Origin: Nostoc sp. ATCC 43529
GTDB taxonomy: Bacteria > Cyanobacteriota > Cyanobacteriia > Cyanobacteriales > Nostocaceae
NCBI GenBank assembly: GCA_003326205.1
Contig: LWTK01000040.1
Span: 62,001 to 126,000 of the forward strand
DNA: 64,000 nucleotides
Direction of reading: 5' to 3'
The position numbers and the translations under genes are program-made. The notes below the pieces were generated by a model. That model did not search any database. It saw nothing but the letters and a program-made list of their open reading frames with translations, and was not told where the DNA came from. This document shows, one piece after another, positions 17,612-27,174 of this stretch (positions within the stretch are counted from its first letter, which is position 1; each line of letters opens with the position of its first letter).

Positions 17612-18802
17612 ATGGATTTTAGTCAATTCCTGGCTGAAAAAACTGATACCATCCTTGATAAGTGGGTGAGAGCAGTTCGCAAAGATCAACGGATTGAAAG
17701 TGCTGATGATTTATCTTATACAGCCATCAAAAATCATATTCCCAATGTTTTGAAAGCAATGGTAACAGTACTTTCAAAATCTGAGGATAATGATATTCAG
17801 TCGATAATTGTTGCCAGTTTTGAACATGGAGCGATTCGAGCCGAACAAGGTTTTGATGCAACAGAGATTGCCAGAGAATATCATCTATTAAGAACAGTAA
17901 TATTTGATACTATTCACGCAGATTTATTGCAAGGAACACCGGCAGAGATAATTCGTTCTATGCGTTTGATTGACGCTATTGTAGATGAAGCGATCGCTCG
18001 GTGTTTCAAGAGTTATGTTGAAGAACGCTTGCGAGAATTAAGGCAGTTACAAACATCATTAACGCTGCACAATCAGGAATTGACACGATTAATTAGTGCC
18101 AATCAAGAGTATATTTCCCAACTAGCTCACGAATTAAAACATCCGTTAACTTCAATTATTGGTTACTCGGATTTATTTTTACGCCAACAACGAAAAAAGT
18201 CCAAGATAAAAGACAACTATACGAATTTAGAACATATTGAGCGGGTGCTACGTAATGGCAGACAATTACTTCATTTAATTAATGATGTGCTAGAACTTTC
18301 GCGGTATGATGCCGGACAAATAAAACTCCAACTTGCACCGACGAATGTGCCGGAACTCATTCAGAATGTGTGTGAAATGTTGGAACCTTTAGCTGTGGAG
18401 AAAAAGTTACAGATTGTAGTAGATTGCGATCGCGCTCCTCAAGAATTAATTACAGACTCATTTCAATTGCAACAGATTGTTACAAATCTTATTAGTAATG
18501 CGATTCGTTATACAGAGTCTGGGACTATTATTGTAATGTGTCAAGTGTTGGAAAAACAGAGATGGGCGATCGCAGTTTCTGACACTGGAATTGGCATTGC
18601 ACCGGAAGACCAAGGCCAGATATTTGAACCCTATTTTCGCGTCAGTGCTGGCGATCGTCCTTACCTTCCTGATAGTACAGGATTAGGATTGGCAATAGTT
18701 TGGCGGTTAGTGAAATTATTACAAGGTGAAATTAACTTAGTTTCTGAAGTGGGGGTTGGTTCAACTTTCACTGTAGTTTTGCCATTGGAATTGGAAATAT
18801 GA
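17612..18802 (+). CDS. sensor histidine kinase with RsbRD-type N-terminal domain
   Basis: A 396-residue cytoplasmic kinase. Residues about 3-140 are an all-helical RsbRD-type sensor domain (FLAEKTDTILDKWVRAV; FEHGAIRAEQGFDATEIAREY). A short coiled linker leads to a HisKA domain with the phosphoacceptor His in LAHELKHPLTS (His 173), then a HATPase_c domain with N box NLISNAIRY, G1 DTGIGIAPEDQG and G2 GLGLAIV. The in-frame ATG at 17552 would add 20 hydrophobic residues; the ATG at 17612 matches the domain start. No response regulator is adjacent, so it is an orphan kinase. The sensor type suggests an intracellular stress signal, perhaps via haem or a protein partner; that is inference. Confidence 0.9.
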   Translation: MDFSQFLAEKTDTILDKWVRAVRKDQRIESADDLSYTAIKNHIPNVLKAMVTVLSKSEDNDIQSIIVASFEHGAIRAEQGFDATEIAREYHLLRTVIFDTIHADLLQGTPAEIIRSMRLIDAIVDEAIARCFKSYVEERLRELRQLQTSLTLHNQELTRLISANQEYISQLAHELKHPLTSIIGYSDLFLRQQRKKSKIKDNYTNLEHIERVLRNGRQLLHLINDVLELSRYDAGQIKLQLAPTNVPELIQNVCEMLEPLAVEKKLQIVVDCDRAPQELITDSFQLQQIVTNLISNAIRYTESGTIIVMCQVLEKQRWAIAVSDTGIGIAPEDQGQIFEPYFRVSAGDRPYLPDSTGLGLAIVWRLVKLLQGEINLVSEVGVGSTFTVVLPLELEI

Positions 18803-18810
18803 GAAATTAC

Positions 18811-18839
18811 TGAATTCTGAATTCTGAATTCTGAATTCT
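18811..18839. repeat. heptamer array, unit TGAATTC
   Basis: Four consecutive seven-base units TGAATTC between the convergent kinase and RNase III genes. The same word recurs singly at many gene ends in the window. Confidence 0.8.
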
Positions 18840-18851
18840 AAGAACTCATTT

Positions 18852-20012
18852 CTACAATAACCCTTGTTTTTTTAACTTAGCTAATGCATCTTCAGCAGCA
18901 GCTTTCTCAGCATCTTTTTTATTACGTCCCTTCCCTTCACCGTAGATTTTTTCACCTACATATACTTTGGCTACGAATTCTGGTGCGTGAGATAAACCTC
19001 CAGTTTGGACTGTGAGATATTTAGGAGGACTTTGGGTGACATTGCGTTGTACCCATTCTTGAAAGCGATTTTTTGAGTCTACATTAGAGCGAAAAATAAC
19101 AATTTGTTCGGGTACAGAATCAAACAGTGGTTCTATAATTGCGCGAACTGCTTCAATATCTGAATTATTATCTAGATAATAAGCACCAAGAACAGCTTCA
19201 AATGTGCTACTAAGTAAATTGGGATTATGATATCCTCCGTCTTGAATAGCGCCTTTTCCTAAGCGCATTTTAAAGTTTAAATCTACTTCTTCAGCAAACT
19301 TTGCTAGCTGCTTTTCATCCACCAACGCAGAACGTCGCCGCGTTAATTCATCTTCTCCCTTTTCTGGGTGACGGCGATAGAGATATTCACCACTTAAGAA
19401 ATTCAGCAAAGCATCACCGAGAAATTCTAGGCGTTCGTTATGTTCGCCTTCTCCTGGGTTTTCATGAACATAAGAACGGTGAGTCAACGCACGGCGTAGA
19501 AGTTTTTCATCGCGGAATGTTAAAAGTTTGTGTATCTCGGCTAGTTTTTCTTTAATACGAGCTTCTTCAGCTTTCTCTGGAGAAAGCATTCCTAAAACCT
19601 CTTGCTTTTGTTTTTCTACAACATCTGCCTCTGATGCTGAAATAACCTTGAGGAGTCGAGCAATACTATCAAGAGCGCGATATGTGTCATCCGTAGAAAA
19701 ACGAGATTGGTGTGCCCATTTGTTGCGTACTTCAAGGAGTTCACTAATAAGAGTGCGTTCAAAAGTACTTAATTTTCTTCTGAAAACTTGATCCCACTGC
19801 TTAATCATTATTTTTAGTAAGGCAGAGATATCCTCACGTAGAATATCTTCTAAATTACGCCTTGAACTTTGGTCATCTGATAAACAAGATTTAGCTATTG
19901 TCTGCCAGCGTTCATTGTGCGCTGAGCGCATTTCTTGTTCTAAATAGGGGTGTAACCCTTGACGTAGAAGAATTAAAGCTCTATTGACTCTTTCGTGATT
20001 GCTAATAGCCAT
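18852..20012 (-). CDS. HEPN (Swt1-type) - ribonuclease III fusion
   Basis: A 386-residue protein. Residues about 8-125 match the Swt1-type HEPN domain and end in LEVRNKWAHQ, giving the Rx4H RNase motif (Arg 96, His 101). After a helical linker come the RNase III domain (about 155-300) with the signature NERLEFLGDALL (Asp 200), and a dsRNA-binding domain (about 310-386, EGKGRNKKDAEKAAAEDAL). Ordinary bacterial RNase III is about 225 residues and lacks the HEPN part. The usual LAD(A/T)FEA near the second catalytic site reads LLSSTFEA, so the residue equivalent to E. coli Asp114 is Ser 269, while the essential Glu (272) is kept. It probably cuts structured RNA; whether the HEPN part cleaves is open. 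Confidence 0.88.
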   Translation of the reverse strand: MAISNHERVNRALILLRQGLHPYLEQEMRSAHNERWQTIAKSCLSDDQSSRRNLEDILREDISALLKIMIKQWDQVFRRKLSTFERTLISELLEVRNKWAHQSRFSTDDTYRALDSIARLLKVISASEADVVEKQKQEVLGMLSPEKAEEARIKEKLAEIHKLLTFRDEKLLRRALTHRSYVHENPGEGEHNERLEFLGDALLNFLSGEYLYRRHPEKGEDELTRRRSALVDEKQLAKFAEEVDLNFKMRLGKGAIQDGGYHNPNLLSSTFEAVLGAYYLDNNSDIEAVRAIIEPLFDSVPEQIVIFRSNVDSKNRFQEWVQRNVTQSPPKYLTVQTGGLSHAPEFVAKVYVGEKIYGEGKGRNKKDAEKAAAEDALAKLKKQGLL

Positions 20013-20118
20013 CTAGGTATTTTGAATTACCTTAATAATTGACATCTACTTTAAATCATTTATTTCAAATGTATCAAAATAATTACAAAGTAACAATCGA
20101 ATATCCATCAATGATGCT

Positions 20119-20151
20119 AGAACCTCGACTTCTTTAGGAAGCCGAGGTTCT
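20119..20151. terminator. stem-loop between the GH63 and HEPN-RNase III genes
   Basis: AGAACCTCG and CGAGGTTCT form a nine-pair stem enclosing a smaller CTTC/GAAG stem. There is no T tract on the minus strand after it, so it may be a processing or attenuation hairpin rather than a true terminator. An RNase III gene lies just downstream. Confidence 0.5.
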
Positions 20152-20196
20152 GTGGCCTTTATCTTCAATTCTCACAATATATAGGTTATTGTGTCT

Positions 20197-22899
20197 TTAT
20201 GCTAAAGCGATCGCCTTTTTATCTTCATCATTTTTTTGCTCATAATATTGAGTTTTATACTCACCACATTCCTGGATTAATTTAGCAACTAAACCTGTCC
20301 ATCCTGTTTGGTGACTTGCTCCAATTCCGGCACTATTATCACCATGAAAATACTCATAGAATAAAATCAAATCCTGCCAATGGGAGTCATTTTGAAACTT
20401 TTGCGTTGCACCATAAACAGGACGTTTACCAAAAGAATCTTTTAAGAAAATTCTCGTTAACCTTTGAGATAATTCTGATGCAATTTCGCCAAGTGTCATC
20501 ATCTTACCAGAACCTGTAGGACATTCCAATTTAAAATCATCACCTAAATAAGAATGAAACTTTTGTAGGGATTCAATTAGTAAAAAATTCACCGGAAACC
20601 AAATAGGGCCGCGCCAGTTAGAATTTCCACCAAATAAACCACTACTAGATTCAGCAGGTTCATAATCTACACGAAATTGACAACCGTTGACATCAAAAAT
20701 ATAGGGATGTTCAGCATGAAATCTGGAAAGTGCCCGAATACCGTAGGGACTGAAAAATTCGCTTTCATCGAGCATTTTTTGAAGAATACTTCTAAGTTTA
20801 TCTCTAGAAACGATCGCCAGCAATCTCCTAGCACCAATTCCCTTTGTTTCCATGCAAGCTACATTTTGTCGCAAGTCAGGACGGTTGCGGATAAACCATT
20901 CCAAACGCTTTTTAAAACCCGGAAGCATTTTTAATGTTTCTGGTTCAATTGTTTCAATGGCGAATAGAGGAATTAATCCTACTATTGACCGGACTTTTAA
21001 GGTAATTTGCTGCTCATTTAAATGCAGTACATCGTAGTAAAAACCGTCTGATTCGTTCCATAAACTGGCTTCCATTTCGCCAATTTTATTCATGGCATCA
21101 GCGATGTATAGAAAATGTTCAAAAAACTTGGTGGCGATGTCTTCATAAACAGGATTAGTCTTAGCTAATTCTAACGCGATCGCCAACATATTTAAACAAT
21201 ACATTCCCATCCAACTTGTACCATCAGATTGGTCGATGTGTCCACCTGTGGGAAGTTCTGCACTCCGGTCAAATACGCCAATATTATCTAATCCTAAAAA
21301 TCCGCCTTGAAAAACATTGTTACCCTTGGTATCTTTCCGATTTACCCACCAGGTAAAATTCAGCATTAATTTTTGAAAGACTCGTTCCAAAAATTGTCGA
21401 TCTGTTCGCCCATAAATTTTTTGTTCGATCTGATAAATTCGTAAAGTTGCCCAAGCATGAACCGGTGGATTAACATCACTAAATTTCCACTCATAAGCAG
21501 GAATTTGCCCATTAGGATGCATATACCATTCCCGCGTTAAAACATCTAATTGATATTTAGCAAATTCTGGGTCAATCATTGCCAAAGGAATGGTATGAAA
21601 TGCTAAATCCCAAGCAGCATACCAAGGATATTCCCACTTATCAGGCATAGAAAGAATATCTTCGTTATAGAGATGAAACCATTCTTGATTTCTACCATTT
21701 TGGCGTTCTGGTGGTGGCGGTGGTGCATTGCGATCGCCTTTTAACCAATCCTCTACAATGTAATGATAAAATTGCTTGCTCCACAACATCCCGGCAAATG
21801 CTTGTCGCTGCACATTCCGCATATCTTCGCTCAAAGAATGTGGTGCAATTCGCTGATAAAATTCGTCTGCTTCGTGTTGCCGCTTGTCAAATATTACATC
21901 AAAATCTTTGCCTAATGGCTCAACTAAATTTGGTGTATCGCTGAGTCGCAATTTCACAATTTTAGTTTCGCCTGCATCAATTTTTAATATATAATTAGCA
22001 GATGCTTTAGTACCTAATTTATCTGAATTTACAGCTTCTTTTAATCCTTCTACAATATAATCATTAATACCATCTTTCACATAAGCAGATGTATTGCTAT
22101 AACCAAACAACTTTTGATAATTTGTTTCATTTTCTGTAAATAAAATCTCCGTTGCTTCTTGACAATACAGCCACCTCATTCCTAAAGTTGGATGAGACGC
22201 TTCAATTATATTGCAACTATCGTTTAATTTGACTTCTTTTAAAATAGGTTTGCTATCATCTCCATTCCAAGACCAAGTATTGCGAAACCAAAGAGTAGGT
22301 AAAAGGTGTAATGTCTTTGCTTCTACTCCTCGATTCACTACTTTAATTTGGATGAGAATATCTTCTGCGGAATGTTTGGCATATTCTACAAAAACATCAA
22401 AGTAGCGGTTATCATCAAATACACCTGTATCTAGTAATTCAAATTCTAGTTCTTGGCGGCTGCGGCGTTGATTTTCTGTAACTAATTGCGAGTAGGGAAA
22501 TGCTGTTTGTGGATATTTATACAGCATTTTCATATAGGAATGGGTGGGAGTGTTATCTAAATAAAAGTAATATTCCTTGACATCTTCGCCATGATTTCCT
22601 TCACTACCAGTTAGACCAAAAATTCTTTCTTTGAGAATAGCATCTTCACCATTCCAAAGTGCGATCGCAAAACAAAGTCGTTGATGATTATCCGAAATCC
22701 CAGCAATTCCGTCTTCTCCCCAACGATAGGCGCGAGAACGGGCTTGCTCATGGGTAAAATAATCCCAAGCAGTACCATTGTGACTATAATCTTCGCGTAC
22801 TGTTCCCCATTGGCGATCGCTTAAATATGGCCCCCATCTGCGCCAATGAACTATCCGATCCAAAGCTTGTGCTAATCTAATTTCTTCCTGAGTTGTCAT
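20197..22899 (-). CDS. GH63-type glycoside hydrolase (glucosidase family)
   Basis: A 900-residue cytoplasmic protein without a signal peptide. The N-terminal half is a beta-sandwich-like region opening with RWGPYLSDRQWGTVREDYS and WDYFTHEQARSRAYRWGEDG, followed by an (alpha/alpha)6 barrel with KWEYPWYAAWDLAFHTIPLA, WATLRIYQIE, GHIDQSDGTSWMGMYCLNML and NWRGPIWFPVNFLLIESL. These are characteristic of GH63-like enzymes of cyanobacteria. The acids in WDLAF and the later barrel would be candidates for catalysis, but I cannot place them firmly. Known members cut alpha-glucosidic bonds of small glucosides such as glucosylglycerate; the substrate here is not determinable. It precedes the RNase III gene on the same strand with a hairpin between. 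Confidence 0.85.
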   Translation of the reverse strand: MTTQEEIRLAQALDRIVHWRRWGPYLSDRQWGTVREDYSHNGTAWDYFTHEQARSRAYRWGEDGIAGISDNHQRLCFAIALWNGEDAILKERIFGLTGSEGNHGEDVKEYYFYLDNTPTHSYMKMLYKYPQTAFPYSQLVTENQRRSRQELEFELLDTGVFDDNRYFDVFVEYAKHSAEDILIQIKVVNRGVEAKTLHLLPTLWFRNTWSWNGDDSKPILKEVKLNDSCNIIEASHPTLGMRWLYCQEATEILFTENETNYQKLFGYSNTSAYVKDGINDYIVEGLKEAVNSDKLGTKASANYILKIDAGETKIVKLRLSDTPNLVEPLGKDFDVIFDKRQHEADEFYQRIAPHSLSEDMRNVQRQAFAGMLWSKQFYHYIVEDWLKGDRNAPPPPPERQNGRNQEWFHLYNEDILSMPDKWEYPWYAAWDLAFHTIPLAMIDPEFAKYQLDVLTREWYMHPNGQIPAYEWKFSDVNPPVHAWATLRIYQIEQKIYGRTDRQFLERVFQKLMLNFTWWVNRKDTKGNNVFQGGFLGLDNIGVFDRSAELPTGGHIDQSDGTSWMGMYCLNMLAIALELAKTNPVYEDIATKFFEHFLYIADAMNKIGEMEASLWNESDGFYYDVLHLNEQQITLKVRSIVGLIPLFAIETIEPETLKMLPGFKKRLEWFIRNRPDLRQNVACMETKGIGARRLLAIVSRDKLRSILQKMLDESEFFSPYGIRALSRFHAEHPYIFDVNGCQFRVDYEPAESSSGLFGGNSNWRGPIWFPVNFLLIESLQKFHSYLGDDFKLECPTGSGKMMTLGEIASELSQRLTRIFLKDSFGKRPVYGATQKFQNDSHWQDLILFYEYFHGDNSAGIGASHQTGWTGLVAKLIQECGEYKTQYYEQKNDEDKKAIALA

Positions 22900-23645
22900 A
22901 ATACCATCCCGTGCATATCTGCACTTTAATTAATTTACTATAGCGATGCTAAATTGTTTGTGAACATCTTTCTTATTTCTTATCTTTCTTTGTGTACTTA
23001 GCGTACTTTGCGGTTCGTTATCATAATTTTTGTTCGCGTATGTGGAGTATCACCTTTTTAGCCCAAACAGGGCTGAAGTTTTGATTAAAAGTTGCTAAAA
23101 AAATTTCTAAATAAATGTAGGATACACTCAGTAAAATAAATATTAATTTTTATAAATTTATGCTTAAATATAAAAATAAATTAAGCAGAACATTACTACT
23201 TACACATAAACGTTAACAACTTTTAGTCTAAAAAAATTTGATTTAAAAATTGCAAAATTTTTTTTTATGCAAAGTTCTAACTGCCTTTGGCACGTTACTC
23301 AAAAATTCCAAATTTTCAAACTTCAACAACAGCCAAATCAGTAATACCAATTCAAAATTCAAAACTTGTACTGAGCTTGTCGAAGTATTCAAAATTAAGA
23401 AAGTCAAAAATAGTAAGGCTTTGGTGGGTTTGCATCTGTCTCATTATTTTAGTGAATTGGTATAAGTTACGTATTTATACAAACAATCAAGGATTTGAAT
23501 AAGAATTGTATCGGTGTAAGGTGTAGGAACGTAAAGGAAAAATTAACAACTAAGTAATAATACTTCCAAAACTAACCTCCTCCCCTTTGCTCCCTGCTCC
23601 CCTTCCCCGACAAGCTCAGTACAAGTTTTGAATTTTGAATTGCTA
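22900..23645. other. 746-base gap rich in dispersed repeats
   Basis: It holds the GH63 promoter side (minus strand) and AT-rich DNA. Its main structure is the 35-base inverted pair listed separately. No open frame here looks coding: the small frames consist of repeat words such as CAAAATTCAAAAC. Confidence 0.5.
23348..23642. repeat. perfect 35-base inverted repeat bracketing 225 bases
   Basis: CAATTCAAAATTCAAAAC followed by TTGTACTGAGCTTGTCG at 23348-23382 recurs exactly as its complement at 23608-23642. The half word TTGTACTGAGC also appears near 30490. No transposase or clear target duplication is seen, so it may be a non-autonomous element or two opposed copies of a dispersed repeat. Confidence 0.75.
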
Positions 23646-24344
23646 TCACCTCCCCACTCCTCCTTGATGTTCGCACCTAAAACCTCGACTTTGCCAAGCT
23701 TGTATATCCACATCAGCAAGCCTGGTAACATTCGAGCATTGTGGTTGAATAACTTGACTTAAAATTGCCCAAAATAAGCTGCGGGTTAAATCTAGTCCAG
23801 TTTTGAGCCAAGATTCCTGATTACCAGGAACGCCTGACTCTTGAACGATTTCTGGCTCTACCCAAATCCCATGAGCGCCCAAAAGAATCTGCGCCATCCA
23901 TTTAGCCCTTGGTAAATGGGTTGGAGATGTAATCAGTTTTACTTTATGTACCCCCCATTTTCGCAGTAAAGGAATACTATAATAAAAATTTTCAAACGTA
24001 GAATTTGCACACTTTTCTAACCAAACGTTTTCTAAGCTTGCAAATTCGCGCTGAAAAATTAACCATATACAAGGATCTGGGGAGCCATGAGAAATTAAAA
24101 TTGGGATTTGCGGATATTGTTTAGCTTGTTGGACAACATAAGTTTCTCGACGTATACTGCCACCAAGCACAAAAAAGGTGTCTACTGGCTGCGAAGAAGC
24201 ATAAAGTAAGGTTATAGTAGTAAAAATTAACCAAGCACCCAAAACAAAGTACAATCCAACAGTTAGTTTTTGTAACAATTGCCACAGATTAAGCAAACTA
24301 TTTTTAATGTAAATTAATGATTTGATAATAGATTTATGTTTCAT
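23646..24344 (-). CDS. YdcF/ElyC/SanA family (DUF218) membrane protein
   Basis: A 232-residue protein with one N-terminal membrane segment (about 30-52, GLYFVLGAWLIFTTITLLYA) and a periplasmic DUF218 domain: DTFFVLGGSIRRET, PILISHGSP, STFENFYYSIPLLRKWGVHKVKLITSPTH and a helix with RAKWMAQILLG. The charged pocket residues of the family (Asp, Ser, His) are present in those segments. Known relatives affect envelope integrity and polysaccharide or peptidoglycan metabolism, without a firmly defined reaction. The ATG at 24344 is used; the frame extends four codons up to a TTG. It is divergent from the ctp protease gene. Confidence 0.85.
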   Translation of the reverse strand: MKHKSIIKSLIYIKNSLLNLWQLLQKLTVGLYFVLGAWLIFTTITLLYASSQPVDTFFVLGGSIRRETYVVQQAKQYPQIPILISHGSPDPCIWLIFQREFASLENVWLEKCANSTFENFYYSIPLLRKWGVHKVKLITSPTHLPRAKWMAQILLGAHGIWVEPEIVQESGVPGNQESWLKTGLDLTRSLFWAILSQVIQPQCSNVTRLADVDIQAWQSRGFRCEHQGGVGR

Positions 24345-24654
24345 GAGTGATATCAAAAAAGCCGATTTGGTGACTGTACAACATACCGCAATTGAGCGAT
24401 CGAAGTGCTATCTTATAAAAGTAATCTAAACTACAAACATGACGGCGGCCAAAGTGTCACATCGTCAATATAGCCTTCCGGAGAAGGCAAACAAACTCAG
24501 AAATCGTTATTGATAACTAATGCAGTATTTTTGGCATAATTACAATGTCAAAGAATTTAGAAAGCATAGCTGAGTTTGAGGTATAAAAACTTAAAAATTT
24601 TCAGAAAGCCTGATTGCTAAACTGTCAACAACACAATTATTCCAGCTAATATAC

Positions 24655-25998
24655 ATGAACCAATCTGCGAAAAGTTACTCGCCGCTCCAAGTAGCCTTGA
24701 TTGGTGGAGCGATCGCTACGACTGCTACCATGTCTGTGTTCGGTTCCGCTTGGACTCGTGGTGTACGCGCAGCCCTAAGTTTACAGGACAGCCCGAAAGC
24801 GATAGTTGACCAAGTTTGGCAACTGGTGAATCATGAATATGTTGATGGCAAATTTAATCAACAAGATTGGCAAGCAACTAGACAAAGCTTGTTGAGTAAA
24901 GACTATTCCTCTCGTGAAGAAGCTTATGCCGCCATCCGTGAAGCTTTACAAACTTTGGGAGATCCTTACACTCGGTTCCTAGACCCCAAACAGTTTGAAG
25001 CCCTAACTAGCCAAACCTCCGGCGAAGTCTCTGGTATCGGTATTCGCATGGAAATCAACGAAAAAACTCAGCGTCTGACTGTTGTTGAAGCCATAGATAA
25101 TTCTCCAGCTTTGAGGGCTGGAATCAAAGCAGGCGATGAAATTTTGGCCATTGATGGCAAAGCCACTCTCAAAATGAAAGTGGATGACGCCTCCAAACTA
25201 ATTCGCGGCAAAGCCGGTACTCCCATCAGCCTCAGACTCAAACGCGCAGGGCAAAATCCCTTTGAACTGAAGCTGACTAGGGCAAATATAGAAGTACCAA
25301 CAGTACGTTATACCCTCAAGCAAGAAGGAAATCGCCGCGTTGGCTATATCCGTTTGCGGGAATTTAGCGCCCACGCCGCAGAGCAAATGCAAAGAGCCAT
25401 CCGGGATTTAAACAATCAGAAAGTTGACTCTTATGTGTTAGATTTGCGGGGAAATCCTGGCGGTTTGTTACAAGCCAGCATTGAAATTGCCCGGATGTGG
25501 TTAGATAATGGCGGCATTGTCAAGACAGTAAACCGTGTCGGAAGCAGCGAGGAAACTAAAGCCAATCGCACTGCCTTAACAAATCGTCCCTTGGCAGTAT
25601 TAGTAGACGGTAATTCAGCCAGTGCTAGCGAAATCCTCACAGGCGCACTCAAGGATAACAAGCGTGCTGTAGTCGTTGGCGGTCAAACCTTTGGCAAAGC
25701 CCTAGTGCAATCAGTTCACGAACTGGCCGATGGTTCCGGCTTAGCAGTCACCATTGCTCACTACTACACACCTTTAGGAACAGACATCAATCATAAAGGA
25801 ATTACGCCAGATATCAAGGTAGACCTGACAGAGCCACAAGAGCGTCAGTTGGCTTCTAATCCAGATTTAATTGGAACTAAGAGCGATCCGCAATATGCCA
25901 GAGCGATCGCAATTTTATCAGGTAACAACTTCGCCCAACCACCAAGCAATCAACTTAATCAACCCATGAGCGTCCGCGCTGGGGATTTGAAATTTTAG
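24655..25998 (+). CDS. carboxyl-terminal processing protease (S41)
   Basis: A 447-residue S41A peptidase that trims C-termini of exported or thylakoid-lumen proteins. There is an N-terminal signal or anchor (about 12-32), a helical region, a PDZ domain about 115-205 (SGIGI, AGIKAGDEILAIDG) and the protease core. The catalytic dyad is Ser 323 in SASASEIL and Lys 348 in TFGKALVQ, 25 residues apart as in D1-processing peptidase. Length and organisation fit the cyanobacterial CtpB/CtpC group rather than CtpA, though I cannot separate these confidently. The gene stands alone; the next gene is 200 bases away beyond heptamer repeats. Confidence 0.92.
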   Translation: MNQSAKSYSPLQVALIGGAIATTATMSVFGSAWTRGVRAALSLQDSPKAIVDQVWQLVNHEYVDGKFNQQDWQATRQSLLSKDYSSREEAYAAIREALQTLGDPYTRFLDPKQFEALTSQTSGEVSGIGIRMEINEKTQRLTVVEAIDNSPALRAGIKAGDEILAIDGKATLKMKVDDASKLIRGKAGTPISLRLKRAGQNPFELKLTRANIEVPTVRYTLKQEGNRRVGYIRLREFSAHAAEQMQRAIRDLNNQKVDSYVLDLRGNPGGLLQASIEIARMWLDNGGIVKTVNRVGSSEETKANRTALTNRPLAVLVDGNSASASEILTGALKDNKRAVVVGGQTFGKALVQSVHELADGSGLAVTIAHYYTPLGTDINHKGITPDIKVDLTEPQERQLASNPDLIGTKSDPQYARAIAILSGNNFAQPPSNQLNQPMSVRAGDLKF

Positions 25999-26103
25999 AA
26001 ATTAGAATTCAGAATTCAGCAATGCTTGAGAGTATTAATGAATGAATAAAAGCGTTTAATTTTAAGGTCTTGGCAAAGGCTCTTTGGCTTTGCTGCTAAA
26101 TTA

Positions 26104-26156
26104 TAACTCCTGAGTTCTGACTCCTGACTCCTGAATTCTGACTCCTGACTTCTGAT
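26104..26156. repeat. heptamer array, unit TCCTGAC/TTCTGAC
   Basis: About seven degenerate seven-base units (TCCTGAG, TTCTGAC, TCCTGAC) between the protease and glycosyltransferase genes; the same repeat class as at 18811. Confidence 0.75.
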
Positions 26157-26205
26157 TTAGATTGGGAATACTAGTTAGTAGTTCCATTTCCAAAATCTCT
26201 AATTT

Positions 26206-27174
26206 ATGAATTATCAGCCAGTTGATGCAACCACCGCCACCAGCTTTTCGCCAATGGTATCGGTGGTTATTCCTATTTATAACGGCGAGGCAGATTTAAC
26301 AGATTTGCTCAATTGTCTGTTATCTCAAACTTACCCAAAAGACCGAGTAGAGTACTTATTGGTAGACAATAATAGTAGCGATCGCACTTTTACATTTCTC
26401 AAAACAGCTGCCGAAAATTGCCCGATTACAATTCGCCCGCTGAGTGAAAATCAAATTCAAAGCTCTTACGCTGCTCGTAACACTGGAATTCGTGCGGCTG
26501 TTGGCGAAATCATAGCTTTTACTGATGCAGATTGCCGTCCCCAACCACAATGGCTAAATACATTAATTCAGCCTTTTGTCAACTTAGAAATAGTAATTGT
26601 TGCCGGGGAAATTTTGGCACTACCAGGTAAAACTTTGTTAGAACAACACGCAGACCGTGAAGAAACCCTGTCACAAAAACACACCCTTGGTCATTCCTTT
26701 CGTCCTTATGGACAAACGGCTAATTTGGCAATTCGCCGCATCGCTTTAGAAAAAGCGGGTTTATTTCGTCCCCATCTTACCACTGGTGGCGACGCAGACA
26801 TTTGCTGGCGAATTTTGGCCGAAAACATCGGGGGTTTAGAATTTGCCCCCAATGCCATCGTTCAGCATCGCCACCGCACCACACTTTTAGAACTGCAAAG
26901 TCAATGGCGGCGTTATGGACGCTCCAACCGCTATTTACACGAACTGCATGGTATAGATTTAATGCGAGATATTACACTTGGTGAGTGCGGCTATCGTTTG
27001 GCGCGTTGGTTAGTAAAAGAAGTACCAAGAGATATAAAAGAGGCGATCGCAGGTAAAGCCACTTTGGTAGATTTATTAAATACTCCCATTGGTCTATTTA
27101 CAGCCAGGGCGCGTGCAGCTGGACAAAGAGAAGCCAAACTGCCAGAAAATGCCAAGATTGTTGCTCGGCTGTAA
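26206..27174 (+). CDS. family 2 glycosyltransferase
   Basis: A 322-residue GT-A fold enzyme that would transfer a sugar from a nucleotide donor. It shows the opening strand VSVVIPIYNGEADLTDLL, LLVDNNSSDRT, an acidic metal motif FTDADCRPQP (Asp-Ala-Asp), and the acceptor-side GGDADICWRIL, where an acid would be the base. RHRTTLLELQSQWRRYGR is typical of GT2 enzymes of exopolysaccharide or glycolipid routes. No membrane span is clear, so it is peripheral. No other sugar gene is adjacent, so donor and product are unknown. Confidence 0.88.
   Translation: MNYQPVDATTATSFSPMVSVVIPIYNGEADLTDLLNCLLSQTYPKDRVEYLLVDNNSSDRTFTFLKTAAENCPITIRPLSENQIQSSYAARNTGIRAAVGEIIAFTDADCRPQPQWLNTLIQPFVNLEIVIVAGEILALPGKTLLEQHADREETLSQKHTLGHSFRPYGQTANLAIRRIALEKAGLFRPHLTTGGDADICWRILAENIGGLEFAPNAIVQHRHRTTLLELQSQWRRYGRSNRYLHELHGIDLMRDITLGECGYRLARWLVKEVPRDIKEAIAGKATLVDLLNTPIGLFTARARAAGQREAKLPENAKIVARL

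Noticed and set aside
24439..24513. 24-codon frame upstream of the ctp gene (MTAAKVSHRQYSLPEKANK...)
   Set aside because: Short, without a ribosome site; may be chance, although it includes a small hairpin.
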